From Actinomycetospora corticicola (GTDB lineage: Bacteria > Actinomycetota > Actinomycetes > Mycobacteriales > Pseudonocardiaceae): a stretch of DNA of 64,000 bases. The DNA lies in the NCBI RefSeq assembly GCF_013409505.1, contig NZ_JACCBN010000001.1:4898001-4962000 (forward strand), given 5' to 3'. The position numbers and the translations under genes are program-made. Under the pieces are notes generated by a model. The model was not told the origin of the DNA. It was given only the letters and a program-made list of their open reading frames with translations, and made no database searches. Shown piece after piece: positions 40,588 to 48,832 of this stretch; the stretch's first letter is position 1, and each line of letters begins with the position of its first letter.

Positions 40588-43500
40588 ATGGCAGCGCGAG
40601 AGGCAGCGGCTGGGAAGTCGGCATCGGGATCGGCACGGAGCGCGACCGCGACGGCGGACCCCGCGACGGCCGAGGAGTCGACCGCCCCGGCCCCGCGCGC
40701 CCGCGCGTCGAGCCCGCGCAAGAGCGCGGCCAAGGGCGGCGGACGCAAGAACGGCGGCGGGACGGCGACCCCGGCCGGTGACGGCAACCGCCGGCTGGTG
40801 ATCGTCGAGTCGCCCGCCAAGGCCCGCAAGATCGCGGACTACCTCGGCTCGAGCTACATCGTCGAGTCCAGCCGCGGCCACATCCGCGACCTGCCGCGCG
40901 GTGCCGCCGACGTCCCCGCCAAGTACAAGGGCGAGAGCTGGGCGCGCCTCGGGGTCGACGTCGACAACTCCTTCGAGCCGCTCTACGTCGTGACGCCGGA
41001 CAAGAAGTCCACGGTCTCCGAGCTCAAGGACGCCCTCAAGGAGGTCGACGAGCTCTACCTCGCGACGGACGGTGACCGCGAGGGCGAGGCCATCGCGTGG
41101 CACCTGCTCGAGACGCTCAAGCCGAAGGTCCCGGTGCGCCGGATGGTCTTCCACGAGATCACCGAGTCGGCCATCCGCGCCGCCGCCGCGAACCCGCGCG
41201 AGCTCGACCACGACCTGGTCGACGCGCAGGAGACCCGCCGCATCCTCGACCGCCTCTACGGCTACGAGGTCAGCCCCGTGCTGTGGAAGAAGGTCATGCC
41301 GAAGCTCTCGGCGGGCCGCGTCCAGTCGGTGGCGACCCGCGTGATCGTCGAGCGCGAGCGCGAGCGGATGGCGTTCGTGTCCGCCGGCTACTGGGGCATC
41401 GACGCGGTGCTCAACACGAACAAGGCCGAGGGCACCGGCAACACCTCGACGTTCAAGGCCTCGCTGAGCAAGGTCGACGACCGCCGTGTGGCCACCGGAC
41501 GCGACTTCGACGCCCGCGGACAGCTGCGCTCCGACGAGGTGTACCGGCTCGACGAGGCCACCGCGCGGCGCCTGACGGAGGCCTTGGGCTCGAGCACCTA
41601 CACGGTCGCCTCGGTCGAGGACAAGCCGTACACCCGCAAGCCCTACCCGCCGTTCATGACCTCCACGCTCCAGCAGGAGGGCGGCCGCAAGCTGCGGTTC
41701 TCGTCCGAGCGGACGATGCGCACCGCGCAGCGGCTGTACGAGAACGGCTACATCACCTACATGCGTACGGACTCCACGACGCTCTCGGAGACCGCCATCA
41801 ACGCCGCGCGCAGCCAGGCGCGCGACCTCTACGGCGCCGAGAACGTCGCGGAGCAGCCGCGGCAGTACACGCGCAAGGTGAAGAACGCCCAGGAGGCCCA
41901 CGAGGCCATCCGGCCCGCCGGGGACTCCTTCCGGACGCCGGGTCAGGTCGCGAACGAGCTCGGCGGCGACGAGTTCCGGCTCTACGAGCTGATCTGGCAG
42001 CGGACCATCGCGAGCCAGATGCGCGACGCGCGCGGCACGACGATGACGGTGCGGATCGAGGCGACCGCCGCGACCGGCGAGGCGTGCACGTTCTCCGCGT
42101 CCGGCCGCACGATCACCTTCCCCGGCTTCCTGCGGGCCTACGTCGAGACGGTCGACGACCTCGAGGGCGGCCAGGCCGACGACGCCGAGTCCCGCCTCCC
42201 GCGCCTGGCCGAGCAGCAGGCCCTGACGGCCGACCAGCTCGACCCGTCCGGGCACGCGACCAGCCCGCCCGCCCGCTACACCGAGGCGAGCCTGGTCAAG
42301 ACCCTGGAGGAGCGCGGCATCGGCCGCCCGTCGACGTACGCGTCGATCATCAACACCATCCAGGAGCGCGGGTACGTCTGGAAGAAGGGCAGCGCGCTCG
42401 TCCCCAGCTGGATCGCGTTCGCCGTCATCGGGCTGATGGAGAAGCACTTCGGGCGGCTCGTCGACTACGACTTCACCGCCACCCTCGAGGACGAGCTCGA
42501 CGCGATCGCCTCGGGCAACGCGCAGCGCCAGACCTGGCTGTCGCACTTCTACTTCGGCGGCGACGCGGACTCCCCGAACGGCTCCGGCGGGGACGGCGTC
42601 GAGGCGTCCATGACCCAGCTGGGCGGCCTGAAGAAGCTCGTCGGGGACAACCTCGAGGGCATCGACGCGCGCGAGGTCAACTCGCTGCGGATGTTCGCCG
42701 ACTCCGAGGGCCGCGACGTCGTCGTCCGGGTGGGGCGCTACGGCCCCTACCTGGAGCGGATGGTCACCGGCGACGACGGCGAGGAGAAGAGCCAGCGCGC
42801 CAACCTCCCCGACGACCTCCCGCCCGACGAGCTCGACCTCGACCTGGCCGAGCAGCTCTTCGCGACGCCGCAGGAGGGTCGCTCGCTCGGCACCGACCCG
42901 GAGTCGGGCCACGAGATCCTCGCGAAGGAGGGTCGCTTCGGGCCGTACGTCACCGAGCAGCTTCCCGAGGGCGCGAAGGAGAAGCCCCGCACCGGCTCGC
43001 TGTTCAAGTCGATGACGCTCTCCGAGATCACCCTCGAGGACGCCCTGAAGCTCCTGAGTCTCCCCCGCGTCGTCGGGAAGGACCCGGAGACCGGCGAGGA
43101 GATCACCGCGCAGAACGGGCGGTACGGGCCCTACATCAAGAAGGACAAGGACTCGCGGTCGCTCGACAGCGAGGACAAGCTCTTCACGGTGACGCTGGAG
43201 GAGGCGCAGAAGATCTTCGCGCAGCCCAAGCAGCGGGGTCGTGCCGCGGCGAAGCCGCCGCTCAAGGAGCTGGGCAAGGACCCGGTCTCGGGCGAGCCGA
43301 TGGTGGTCAAGGACGGTCGCTTCGGGCCGTACGTCACCGACGGCACCGGCTACAACGCCTCGCTGCGCAAGGGCGACAGCGTCGAGACGCTGACCGACGA
43401 GCGGGCCTCCGAGCTCCTCGCCGAGAAGCGCGCCAAGGGCCCGGCTCCGAAGAAGGCCCCGGCCGCGAAGTCGACCGCCGCGAAGAAGCCCGCCGCGAAG

Positions 43501-43608
43501 TCGACCGCCGCGAAGTCGACCACTGCCAAGTCGACCACGACGAAGACGGCGGCCGCGAAGAAGGCGCCCGCCAAGCGGACGACCACGCGGAAGTCGCCGA
43601 CGACCTGA
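40588..43608 (+). CDS. topA: DNA topoisomerase I
   Basis: A 1006-residue type IA topoisomerase that relaxes negative supercoils. The TOPRIM domain begins LVIVESPAKARKI with the acidic TDGDREGEAI motif. The catalytic Tyr391 lies in YITYMRTDS. Instead of zinc fingers, the C-terminus has actinobacterial topo-C repeats with GRYGPY/GRFGPYV (four copies from about 715 to 915), then a Lys/Ala/Thr tail of the KSTAAKK type that aids processivity. The first 65 residues are Ala/Ser-rich and not conserved; a later start is possible. The 167-bp gap before it shows no feature. Confidence 0.97.
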   Translation: MAAREAAAGKSASGSARSATATADPATAEESTAPAPRARASSPRKSAAKGGGRKNGGGTATPAGDGNRRLVIVESPAKARKIADYLGSSYIVESSRGHIRDLPRGAADVPAKYKGESWARLGVDVDNSFEPLYVVTPDKKSTVSELKDALKEVDELYLATDGDREGEAIAWHLLETLKPKVPVRRMVFHEITESAIRAAAANPRELDHDLVDAQETRRILDRLYGYEVSPVLWKKVMPKLSAGRVQSVATRVIVERERERMAFVSAGYWGIDAVLNTNKAEGTGNTSTFKASLSKVDDRRVATGRDFDARGQLRSDEVYRLDEATARRLTEALGSSTYTVASVEDKPYTRKPYPPFMTSTLQQEGGRKLRFSSERTMRTAQRLYENGYITYMRTDSTTLSETAINAARSQARDLYGAENVAEQPRQYTRKVKNAQEAHEAIRPAGDSFRTPGQVANELGGDEFRLYELIWQRTIASQMRDARGTTMTVRIEATAATGEACTFSASGRTITFPGFLRAYVETVDDLEGGQADDAESRLPRLAEQQALTADQLDPSGHATSPPARYTEASLVKTLEERGIGRPSTYASIINTIQERGYVWKKGSALVPSWIAFAVIGLMEKHFGRLVDYDFTATLEDELDAIASGNAQRQTWLSHFYFGGDADSPNGSGGDGVEASMTQLGGLKKLVGDNLEGIDAREVNSLRMFADSEGRDVVVRVGRYGPYLERMVTGDDGEEKSQRANLPDDLPPDELDLDLAEQLFATPQEGRSLGTDPESGHEILAKEGRFGPYVTEQLPEGAKEKPRTGSLFKSMTLSEITLEDALKLLSLPRVVGKDPETGEEITAQNGRYGPYIKKDKDSRSLDSEDKLFTVTLEEAQKIFAQPKQRGRAAAKPPLKELGKDPVSGEPMVVKDGRFGPYVTDGTGYNASLRKGDSVETLTDERASELLAEKRAKGPAPKKAPAAKSTAAKKPAAKSTAAKSTTAKSTTTKTAAAKKAPAKRTTTRKSPTT

Positions 43609-43609
43609 T

Positions 43610-44308
43610 CTACCCGGCGGGCGTCAGCAAGGGCGTCCGCCGGTACAGGTCGAGGCAGGTGACGGCGAGCCACGCCCAGGCCAGGACCACCGCGACCCAG
43701 AAGCCGATCACGACGACGGGTGCGGCGGAGCCGCTCGCGACGCCTGCGAACGCGACGAGGAAGACGACGCCGACGACCCGGCCGAACCACGGCCGGGCGG
43801 CCGGGACCGCGAAGCACGCGACGATCAGGCACAGGAAGCCGAGTCCGGCGGACACCAGGTGCCCGAGCCCGCCGACGGTGATGGCCGTGGCGGTCCCGGT
43901 GGGTGCTCCCGGCGGGAACCCGTTCATCGGGTCGGCGACGAACACCCCGGCGCCCACCAGTCCCACGCCGTAGCCCACGACGAGCCACCCGCTCCACGGA
44001 CGTCGCGTCCGCAGCGTCCGCAGGGACCGGACCACGCCCACGCCGGCCGCGACCGTCATGAGCCCGCAGACGACGAAGGTCGTGATCTGCACCCACCCGC
44101 CCGGCCCGTTCGCGAGCAACGAGACGTCGTGGCGGGCGAGGTCGAACCCGTCGCGCACGAGGCCCTGCACGAGTGCGGAGACCACGTAGAGCGGGCCGGC
44201 GATGAGGCCGTACCCGAGCAGCGAGCGCGTCACGGCGGCGTACCGGTCGGCGTCGCCCCGGCCCACGAGCGGGCTGCCGGAGGGGCCGGTCGGGCGGGAC
44301 GTGGTCAT
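43610..44308 (-). CDS. DUF998 family membrane protein
   Basis: A 232-residue protein with about six transmembrane helices. LLGYGLIAGPLYVVSALVQGL, the loop RDGFDLARHDVSLLANG, and VFVADPMNGFPPGAP are DUF998 hallmarks. The function of the family is unknown; members often sit beside TetR regulators, as here. The gene is divergent from a TetR gene, and a perfect operator-like palindrome lies between them, so it is very likely the regulated target. It converges on topA with a one-base gap. Confidence 0.88.
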   Translation of the reverse strand: MTTSRPTGPSGSPLVGRGDADRYAAVTRSLLGYGLIAGPLYVVSALVQGLVRDGFDLARHDVSLLANGPGGWVQITTFVVCGLMTVAAGVGVVRSLRTLRTRRPWSGWLVVGYGVGLVGAGVFVADPMNGFPPGAPTGTATAITVGGLGHLVSAGLGFLCLIVACFAVPAARPWFGRVVGVVFLVAFAGVASGSAAPVVVIGFWVAVVLAWAWLAVTCLDLYRRTPLLTPAG

Positions 44309-44325
44309 GGCGGGGGCCTCTCTGG

Positions 44326-44335
44326 ACTGATCAGT
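44326..44335. promoter_or_regulatory. 10-bp perfect palindrome in the DUF998 promoter
   Basis: ACTGATCAGT lies 17 bp upstream of the DUF998 start and seven bases before the large TetR operator. It may be part of the promoter or a second regulator site. Confidence 0.35.
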
Positions 44336-44342
44336 ACCCGAG

Positions 44343-44382
44343 CTGGACCGGACGGTACCGAGAGCAGTACCGTCCGGTCCAG
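44343..44382. promoter_or_regulatory. perfect 16-bp inverted repeat, TetR operator
   Basis: CTGGACCGGACGGTAC and its exact complement flank an eight-base spacer. The right arm ends on the first base of the TetR GTG start. Each arm can seat one regulator dimer, so this may be a two-dimer operator that shuts both divergent promoters. Confidence 0.75.
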
Positions 44383-45041
44383 TGGACGAGCTGATCGTGC
44401 GGATCGACGGCACCGGACCCTCCGGGCGGCGCCGTGACGAGCCCGCGCGTGCCGCGATCGTCCGGGCGGCCACCGAGCAGTTCCTCGCCGAGGGATTCCA
44501 GGCGACCGGGACCGACCGCATCGCGGCGGCCGCCGCCGTCTCCAAGCAGACGGTCTACAACCAGTTCGGCGACAAGCGCAGCCTGTTCGCCGCGGTCGTC
44601 CTCGGGGTGACCGCGATGGCCGAGGCCTTCGGCGCCGACCTGACCACCGCGCTCCGCGCCGTCGAGCGCCAGGACGAGGTCGAGCCGGCACTGCGCGGCC
44701 TGCTGCGCCGGTGGGCGGCGACCGTGCTGAGCCCCCGGGTGCTCGCCGTCCGCCGCCTCGTGATCGCCGAGGCGGGCCGCTTCCCCGAGCTCGCCGCCGA
44801 GTACCACCGCCGGGCTCCGGCAGCGTCGGTACAAGCCGTCGGCGCCGGGCTCGAGGACCTGGCCCGGCGCGGGCTGGTGCGCCTCGACGACCCGCACCGC
44901 GTCGCCGCCGACCTCGCGTTCGTCCTCGTCGGGCCCGAGCTCGACCACGCGCTCTTCCACCCGGACGCCGCCGCCCCCGACGAGCAGCGGCTCGACGCCC
45001 TCGTCGACCACGCCCTGGCCGTCGTCCGCCCCCTCGGGTAA
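44382..45041 (+). CDS. TetR-family transcriptional regulator
   Basis: A 219-residue regulator. Residues 18-65 form the TetR DNA-binding domain (ARAAIVRAATEQFLAEGFQ, then AAAAVSKQTVYNQFGDKRSL). The C-terminal helical domain is of the TetR_C_7/AcrR-like type with REL-like LAVRRLVIAEAGRFPELAAEY. The ligand is unknown. It is divergent from the DUF998 gene, and the operator at 44343-44382 overlaps its own start, which implies autorepression. Confidence 0.92.
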   Translation: MDELIVRIDGTGPSGRRRDEPARAAIVRAATEQFLAEGFQATGTDRIAAAAAVSKQTVYNQFGDKRSLFAAVVLGVTAMAEAFGADLTTALRAVERQDEVEPALRGLLRRWAATVLSPRVLAVRRLVIAEAGRFPELAAEYHRRAPAASVQAVGAGLEDLARRGLVRLDDPHRVAADLAFVLVGPELDHALFHPDAAAPDEQRLDALVDHALAVVRPLG

Positions 45042-45120
45042 CGCGGAGGTCAAGGCCTTCGATAGCCCGGTCGTCGCAGGCGCAGGGTGCGCTCGGCCGA
45101 TCGGGAATCCGGGGGGATCC

Positions 45121-45897
45121 GTGCGCATCGTCGCGCTCGTCGTGGGGGCCGTCGTGGCCGTGCTGCTGCTCGCCGGCTGTGTGCCGGAGACGTCGTCCCG
45201 CTCCTTCCCGACGTCGGGTGGCGGGGCTGCCGGCGTCGCCTCGCCGGTGGCCGACACCGCCGCCGGCGCCGGGGGAGGCGACACGACCGGCGCGATGGTC
45301 ACCCGCGTGATCGACGGCGACACGTTCGTCGTCGACGGCGGCACCGAGGTGCGGGTGCTCGGCATCGACTCCTGCGAGGCCCCGACGGTCGGCGGACGGA
45401 AGGCCACGCGGGCCGCCGAGGACGCGATCCTCGGCCAATCCGTGCGGCTCACCACCGAGCCCGGCGTCGACCTCGACCGCTACGGCCGCCAGCTGCGCTA
45501 CGTCTCCTACTCCGGCGGCGACTTCGCCGAGATGATGGTCCGCGCCGACCACACGGCCATCTACTCGAAGGGGCGCAACGACGCGTCGCCCGCGGTGCAG
45601 GCCCGCCTGCGTGGCCTGGACGGCAACGGCCGCACCTGCGGGGGCGCGACCACCAGCACCACCCGGACCGCCGCGCCCGTCGTCGGGAATCCGTCGCCGA
45701 AGCCGCAGCCCAAGCCGAAGCCGCAGTCCCAGGCGCCGAAGCCGGCCCCGCGGCCCGTGGCCGCGGCGCCGAAGCCCGCCGGCTCGTACAAGAACTGCAG
45801 CGAGGCCCGCGCCGCCGGCGTCACCCCGCTGCACCGCGGCCAGGCGGGCTACGCGCCCAAGCTGGACCGCGACGGCGACGGCGTCGCCTGCGAGTGA
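45121..45897 (+). CDS. secreted SNase-like lipoprotein with excalibur domain
   Basis: A 258-residue lipoprotein. The lipobox LLAGC ends at Cys20. Residues 58-165 form a staphylococcal-nuclease fold: VTRVIDGDTFVV, VRVLGIDSCEAP and a late LDRYGRQLRYV. The Pro/Lys/Gln linker (KPQPKPKPQSQAPKP) leads to a C-terminal excalibur calcium-binding domain ending DRDGDGVACE. In the nuclease core, GIDSCEAP replaces the usual GIDAPE. It may degrade extracellular nucleic acid with calcium. The GTG at 45121 gives a normal signal peptide. Confidence 0.88.
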   Translation: MRIVALVVGAVVAVLLLAGCVPETSSRSFPTSGGGAAGVASPVADTAAGAGGGDTTGAMVTRVIDGDTFVVDGGTEVRVLGIDSCEAPTVGGRKATRAAEDAILGQSVRLTTEPGVDLDRYGRQLRYVSYSGGDFAEMMVRADHTAIYSKGRNDASPAVQARLRGLDGNGRTCGGATTSTTRTAAPVVGNPSPKPQPKPKPQSQAPKPAPRPVAAAPKPAGSYKNCSEARAAGVTPLHRGQAGYAPKLDRDGDGVACE

Positions 45898-45898
45898 C

Positions 45899-46081
45899 TC
45901 AGTCCGACGTGTACGAGTAGCCGCCCGGGAGGTCGACGGTGCTCTTCTTCGTGCGGCTGTTCCACGTCCACGGGCCGAGCTTGACCGAGTACGACACGGT
46001 CTTGCCGGACTCGGAGCGCGACACGTTGCGCCAGATCGGGAGCGGGCCCAGCCGACGCTTCTTGCGGTAGTTCAGTCCCAT
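45899..46081 (-). CDS. small DUF4236 protein
   Basis: A 60-residue protein beginning MGLNYRKKRRLGPLPIWRNVS, with SVKLGPWTWNSRTKKSTVDLPG after it, the beta-rich pattern of DUF4236 (one copy). The function is unknown; family members are often fused to transmembrane or SHOCT segments, which this one lacks. It is convergent with the SNase lipoprotein, with one base between the stops. The ATG at 46081 is chosen over upstream codons because the family starts with M-G-aromatic/hydrophobic-R-K. Confidence 0.78.
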   Translation of the reverse strand: MGLNYRKKRRLGPLPIWRNVSRSESGKTVSYSVKLGPWTWNSRTKKSTVDLPGGYSYTSD

Positions 46082-46172
46082 GCCGGTCTCCTGCCCGCTG
46101 CCCGACATCGCCACGCGCGGCGGGCTCCGTGGAGTACTGGCCGATGCCACCCGAAAGTGTGATGGTCGAGAG

Positions 46173-46667
46173 ATGGACGAGCGCAGGACCGAGGGGTTCC
46201 AGGACCCCCTCGCCGGGCCGGACGGGACCGGGACCCGACGGGAGGACGACCCGACGGTCGCCGCGTCGGCCCCGTACGACCTGCGGCTCCCGGGCCCGAC
46301 CGAGCCCGACGCGGTGGCACGGTGGATGGACGCCGACCGCGAGCGGGCGCTGCGCCCGATCGCGCGCGACGTGCCGCCACCGCGCCCGATCCCGCGTCCC
46401 CGGACCGAGCGGGTGCTGCCGCCCGAGTACGTCGCGCCGTCGACGGCCGGGCCGGCCGACGTCGAGGAGTCGGCCTGGCAGCGGGAGCGACGCGAGGAGG
46501 CGGAGTTCCGGGCGCAGTTCGGGGAGTGGCGCGCCGGGGCGCGGCGCCCCGCAGGTCCGTCCGGGGCCGGGGCCCGTCACCCCCTGGGCGGGGTGCGGCT
46601 GGGTGCGCCGTTGATCGTGCTGACCGCGGTCCTCATCGCGGTGTTCGCGCTGGCCCTGCACCTGTAG
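46173..46667 (+). CDS. C-tail-anchored membrane protein, function unknown
   Basis: I do not recognise a family. The 164 residues are acidic and Pro/Arg-rich (RPIARDVPPPRPIPRPR, then ESAWQRERREEAEFRAQFGEW, probably a charged helix) and end with one transmembrane helix (about 146-163, LIVLTAVLIAVFALALHL). This is the layout of a cytoplasmic protein held by its C-terminus. It lies 37 bp before holB and may share its transcript. Confidence 0.6.
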   Translation: MDERRTEGFQDPLAGPDGTGTRREDDPTVAASAPYDLRLPGPTEPDAVARWMDADRERALRPIARDVPPPRPIPRPRTERVLPPEYVAPSTAGPADVEESAWQRERREEAEFRAQFGEWRAGARRPAGPSGAGARHPLGGVRLGAPLIVLTAVLIAVFALALHL

Positions 46668-46704
46668 GCGGAGGCTGTCGGGGGGCTGGGGCATCATCGG
46701 ACCC

Positions 46705-47907
46705 GTGAGCGTGTGGTCGCAGGTCGTGGGGCAGCCGGAGGCGGTGGCGGAGCTCCGCGCGGCCGCCGAGCACGCGGCGCACGTGCGGTTCAGTTTCGAC
46801 GACCCGGAGGACGGGCCGCGGCAGTCCGGCGGGATGACACACGCGTGGCTGTTCACCGGGCCGCCCGGGTCGGGTCGGTCGGTGGCGGCGCGCGCGTTCG
46901 CGGCGGCCCTGCAGTGCCCGCGCGGTGGGTGCGACGCGTGCCAGGTCTGCCACACGGTGCTGGCGGGCACGCACGCGGACGTCCACGAGGTGGCCACCGA
47001 GGGGCTGTCGCTGAGCGTCAAGGAGATGCGCGCGGTCATCGAGCGGGCCGCGCGGATGCCCACTACCGCCCGCTGGCAGGTCGTCCTCATAGAGGACGCC
47101 GACCGGATGACCGAGCAGGCGTCCAACGCGGTGCTCAAGGCGGTCGAGGAACCGAACGAGCGCACGGTGTTCCTGCTCTGTGCCCCGAGCGAGCACCCCG
47201 ATGACGTCAGCGTCACCATCCGGTCCCGCTGTCGCCCGCTGCGGCTGCGCACCCCGCAGGCGGCGGCGATCGCCGAGGTGCTGCGCGAGCGCGACGGGAT
47301 CGACGCGCAGACCGCCTCGTGGGCGGCGAGCGTGAGCGGCGGGCACATCGGGCGGGCCCGGCGCCTCGCGCGCGACGAGGACGCACGCGAACGCCGCGAG
47401 AAGGTGCTGGCCGTGCCGCGGGCGCTGCGCAGTGCGGCCGAGGTGTTCGAGGCGGCCGACGGGATGCTGGCCGCCGCGGAGGCCGAGGTCGCCGCCGTCA
47501 CCGGCGCGCGCGACGAGGCCGAGCGCGAGGAGCTCGCCGTCTCGATGGGCGCGGGCGGCACCGGCAAGGGGGTCGCGTCGGCGCAGCGTGCGGCGAAGGC
47601 GGCGGAGAAGGAGCTCGAGAAGGCGCAGAAGGCGCGGCAGACCCGCACGAAGCGCGACTCGATCGACCGGGCGCTCATCGACCTCGCGGGCTACTACCGC
47701 GACGTGCTCGTCCGCGGGTTCGGCGCCGAGGTCGCCGCCACGCACCCCGACCGCGCGATCGAGGTGGAGAACGCCGCGCGCGACGGGTCGCGCGAGTCCG
47801 CGCTCCGGCGCCTCGAGGCCGTGCTGGCCTGCCGTGAGGCGCTGGAGACGAACGTGAAGCCGCAGATCGCGGTCGAGGCGATGGTGACGGCCCTGCGGGC
47901 GGGGTAG
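46705..47907 (+). CDS. holB: DNA polymerase III subunit delta prime
   Basis: A 400-residue clamp-loader subunit, matching Rv3644c in length. The AAA+ fold has VVGQPEAVAELRAAAE, a Walker A in which Lys is replaced by Arg (GPPGSGRS), the zinc-binding cysteines CPRGGCDACQVC, Walker B-like VVLIEDADRM and SRC in RSRCRPLRL as the trans-acting arginine finger region. The changed Walker A fits the family, since delta prime does not hydrolyse ATP. A Lys/Ala-rich coiled segment (AKAAEKELEKAQKARQ) lies near 290-315. Confidence 0.94.
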   Translation: MSVWSQVVGQPEAVAELRAAAEHAAHVRFSFDDPEDGPRQSGGMTHAWLFTGPPGSGRSVAARAFAAALQCPRGGCDACQVCHTVLAGTHADVHEVATEGLSLSVKEMRAVIERAARMPTTARWQVVLIEDADRMTEQASNAVLKAVEEPNERTVFLLCAPSEHPDDVSVTIRSRCRPLRLRTPQAAAIAEVLRERDGIDAQTASWAASVSGGHIGRARRLARDEDARERREKVLAVPRALRSAAEVFEAADGMLAAAEAEVAAVTGARDEAEREELAVSMGAGGTGKGVASAQRAAKAAEKELEKAQKARQTRTKRDSIDRALIDLAGYYRDVLVRGFGAEVAATHPDRAIEVENAARDGSRESALRRLEAVLACREALETNVKPQIAVEAMVTALRAG

Positions 47908-47913
47908 TCGCGC

Positions 47914-48753
47914 TCAGTCCTCGACGAAGACCAGGTCGGTGATCGGCACCGTGAGCGAGACCCGGTCGCCGTCCTGCGTGATCAGCGCGGACAGGGTCGT
48001 GCGCCGGCCCGCGGCCTCGACCGGGTCGTCGTCGGCGCCCTGGTCGCGGAGCCATTCGAGGAAGGTCCCGGACGTGTCCGCGCGCAGGTAGTCGGTCGCG
48101 CGGCGGAAGAGCTTGGGCAGGATCAACTGCCCGTCCGGTCCGACGTCGGCCTGCTTCGTCAGCGTGAACCCGCCCGACCGGTCGGCCGCCCACACGCTGC
48201 CCGGCCCCGTCGCCGAGGCGGCGAGTTCGAGGAAGCGGCGCCGTACCGGCTCCGGGGTCGAGGTGTACAGCGTGAGGTAGGCGCGGCCGCCCGTCGTCTG
48301 CGCCGCGTTGACCGAGGCGTCGACGACGGTGGCCGGGTCGATTTCGTCGCCGTCCGCGTGGGCCTGGGCCGCGTCCCCGGTCACGAGCAGGGTCACCGGA
48401 CGGCCGTTGACCTCGACGAGCGCGGCGCAGATCGCGGCGGGCACCGAGTCGGGGGTCGCCGCGGTGACCGTGCCGTTGTCGTCGAACCGGACCTCGCGGA
48501 ACCCCACCGCGTCGAGCAGCGTCGCGCGGGCCTCGTCGGCGAGGGGCTGCGCCTGGTCCTGGTAGTGGGTCTCCGGGGCGTCGATCGCGTCGAGGCGCAG
48601 CTGGATGCTCCCGTCGCGCTCGCTCGGACGGACTCGACGGCCGTTCTCCAGCCCCCGCACGGTCGCGATCTCGTCGGGCACGAACCGCACCGAGTCGCCG
48701 TCGGGGGAGTAGCCGACCACCACGAGCCGGCCGCGGATCCACGTGAACGCCAT
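47914..48753 (-). CDS. SNase-fold protein, possible nuclease, cytoplasmic
   Basis: A 279-residue protein without signal peptide. The first third matches the staphylococcal-nuclease core: RGRLVVVGYSPDGDSVRFV has the Asp-Gly-Asp loop, and QLRLDAIDAPETHY has the IDAPE strand. The rest (AICAALVEVNGRPVTLLVTG, LPKLFRRATDYLRADTSGTF) is conserved in actinobacterial relatives but has no named role. The ATG at 48753 is preferred for its GGCAGGA upstream; a GTG at 48786 adds 11 residues. It is convergent with holB and divergent from the beta-lactamase-like gene. Substrate unknown. Confidence 0.72.
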   Translation of the reverse strand: MAFTWIRGRLVVVGYSPDGDSVRFVPDEIATVRGLENGRRVRPSERDGSIQLRLDAIDAPETHYQDQAQPLADEARATLLDAVGFREVRFDDNGTVTAATPDSVPAAICAALVEVNGRPVTLLVTGDAAQAHADGDEIDPATVVDASVNAAQTTGGRAYLTLYTSTPEPVRRRFLELAASATGPGSVWAADRSGGFTLTKQADVGPDGQLILPKLFRRATDYLRADTSGTFLEWLRDQGADDDPVEAAGRRTTLSALITQDGDRVSLTVPITDLVFVED

Positions 48754-48832
48754 GCCGGTGTCCTGCCCCACGACGCTCACGGCCACGCCGTCGGGGAGGC
48801 GAACATCGCGCGACGCCTGCTAGCTTGTCGGC

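Noticed and set aside
43441-43600. Frameshifted or junk end of topA.
   Set aside because: Lys/Ala/Thr repeats of this type are normal in actinobacterial topoisomerase I tails.
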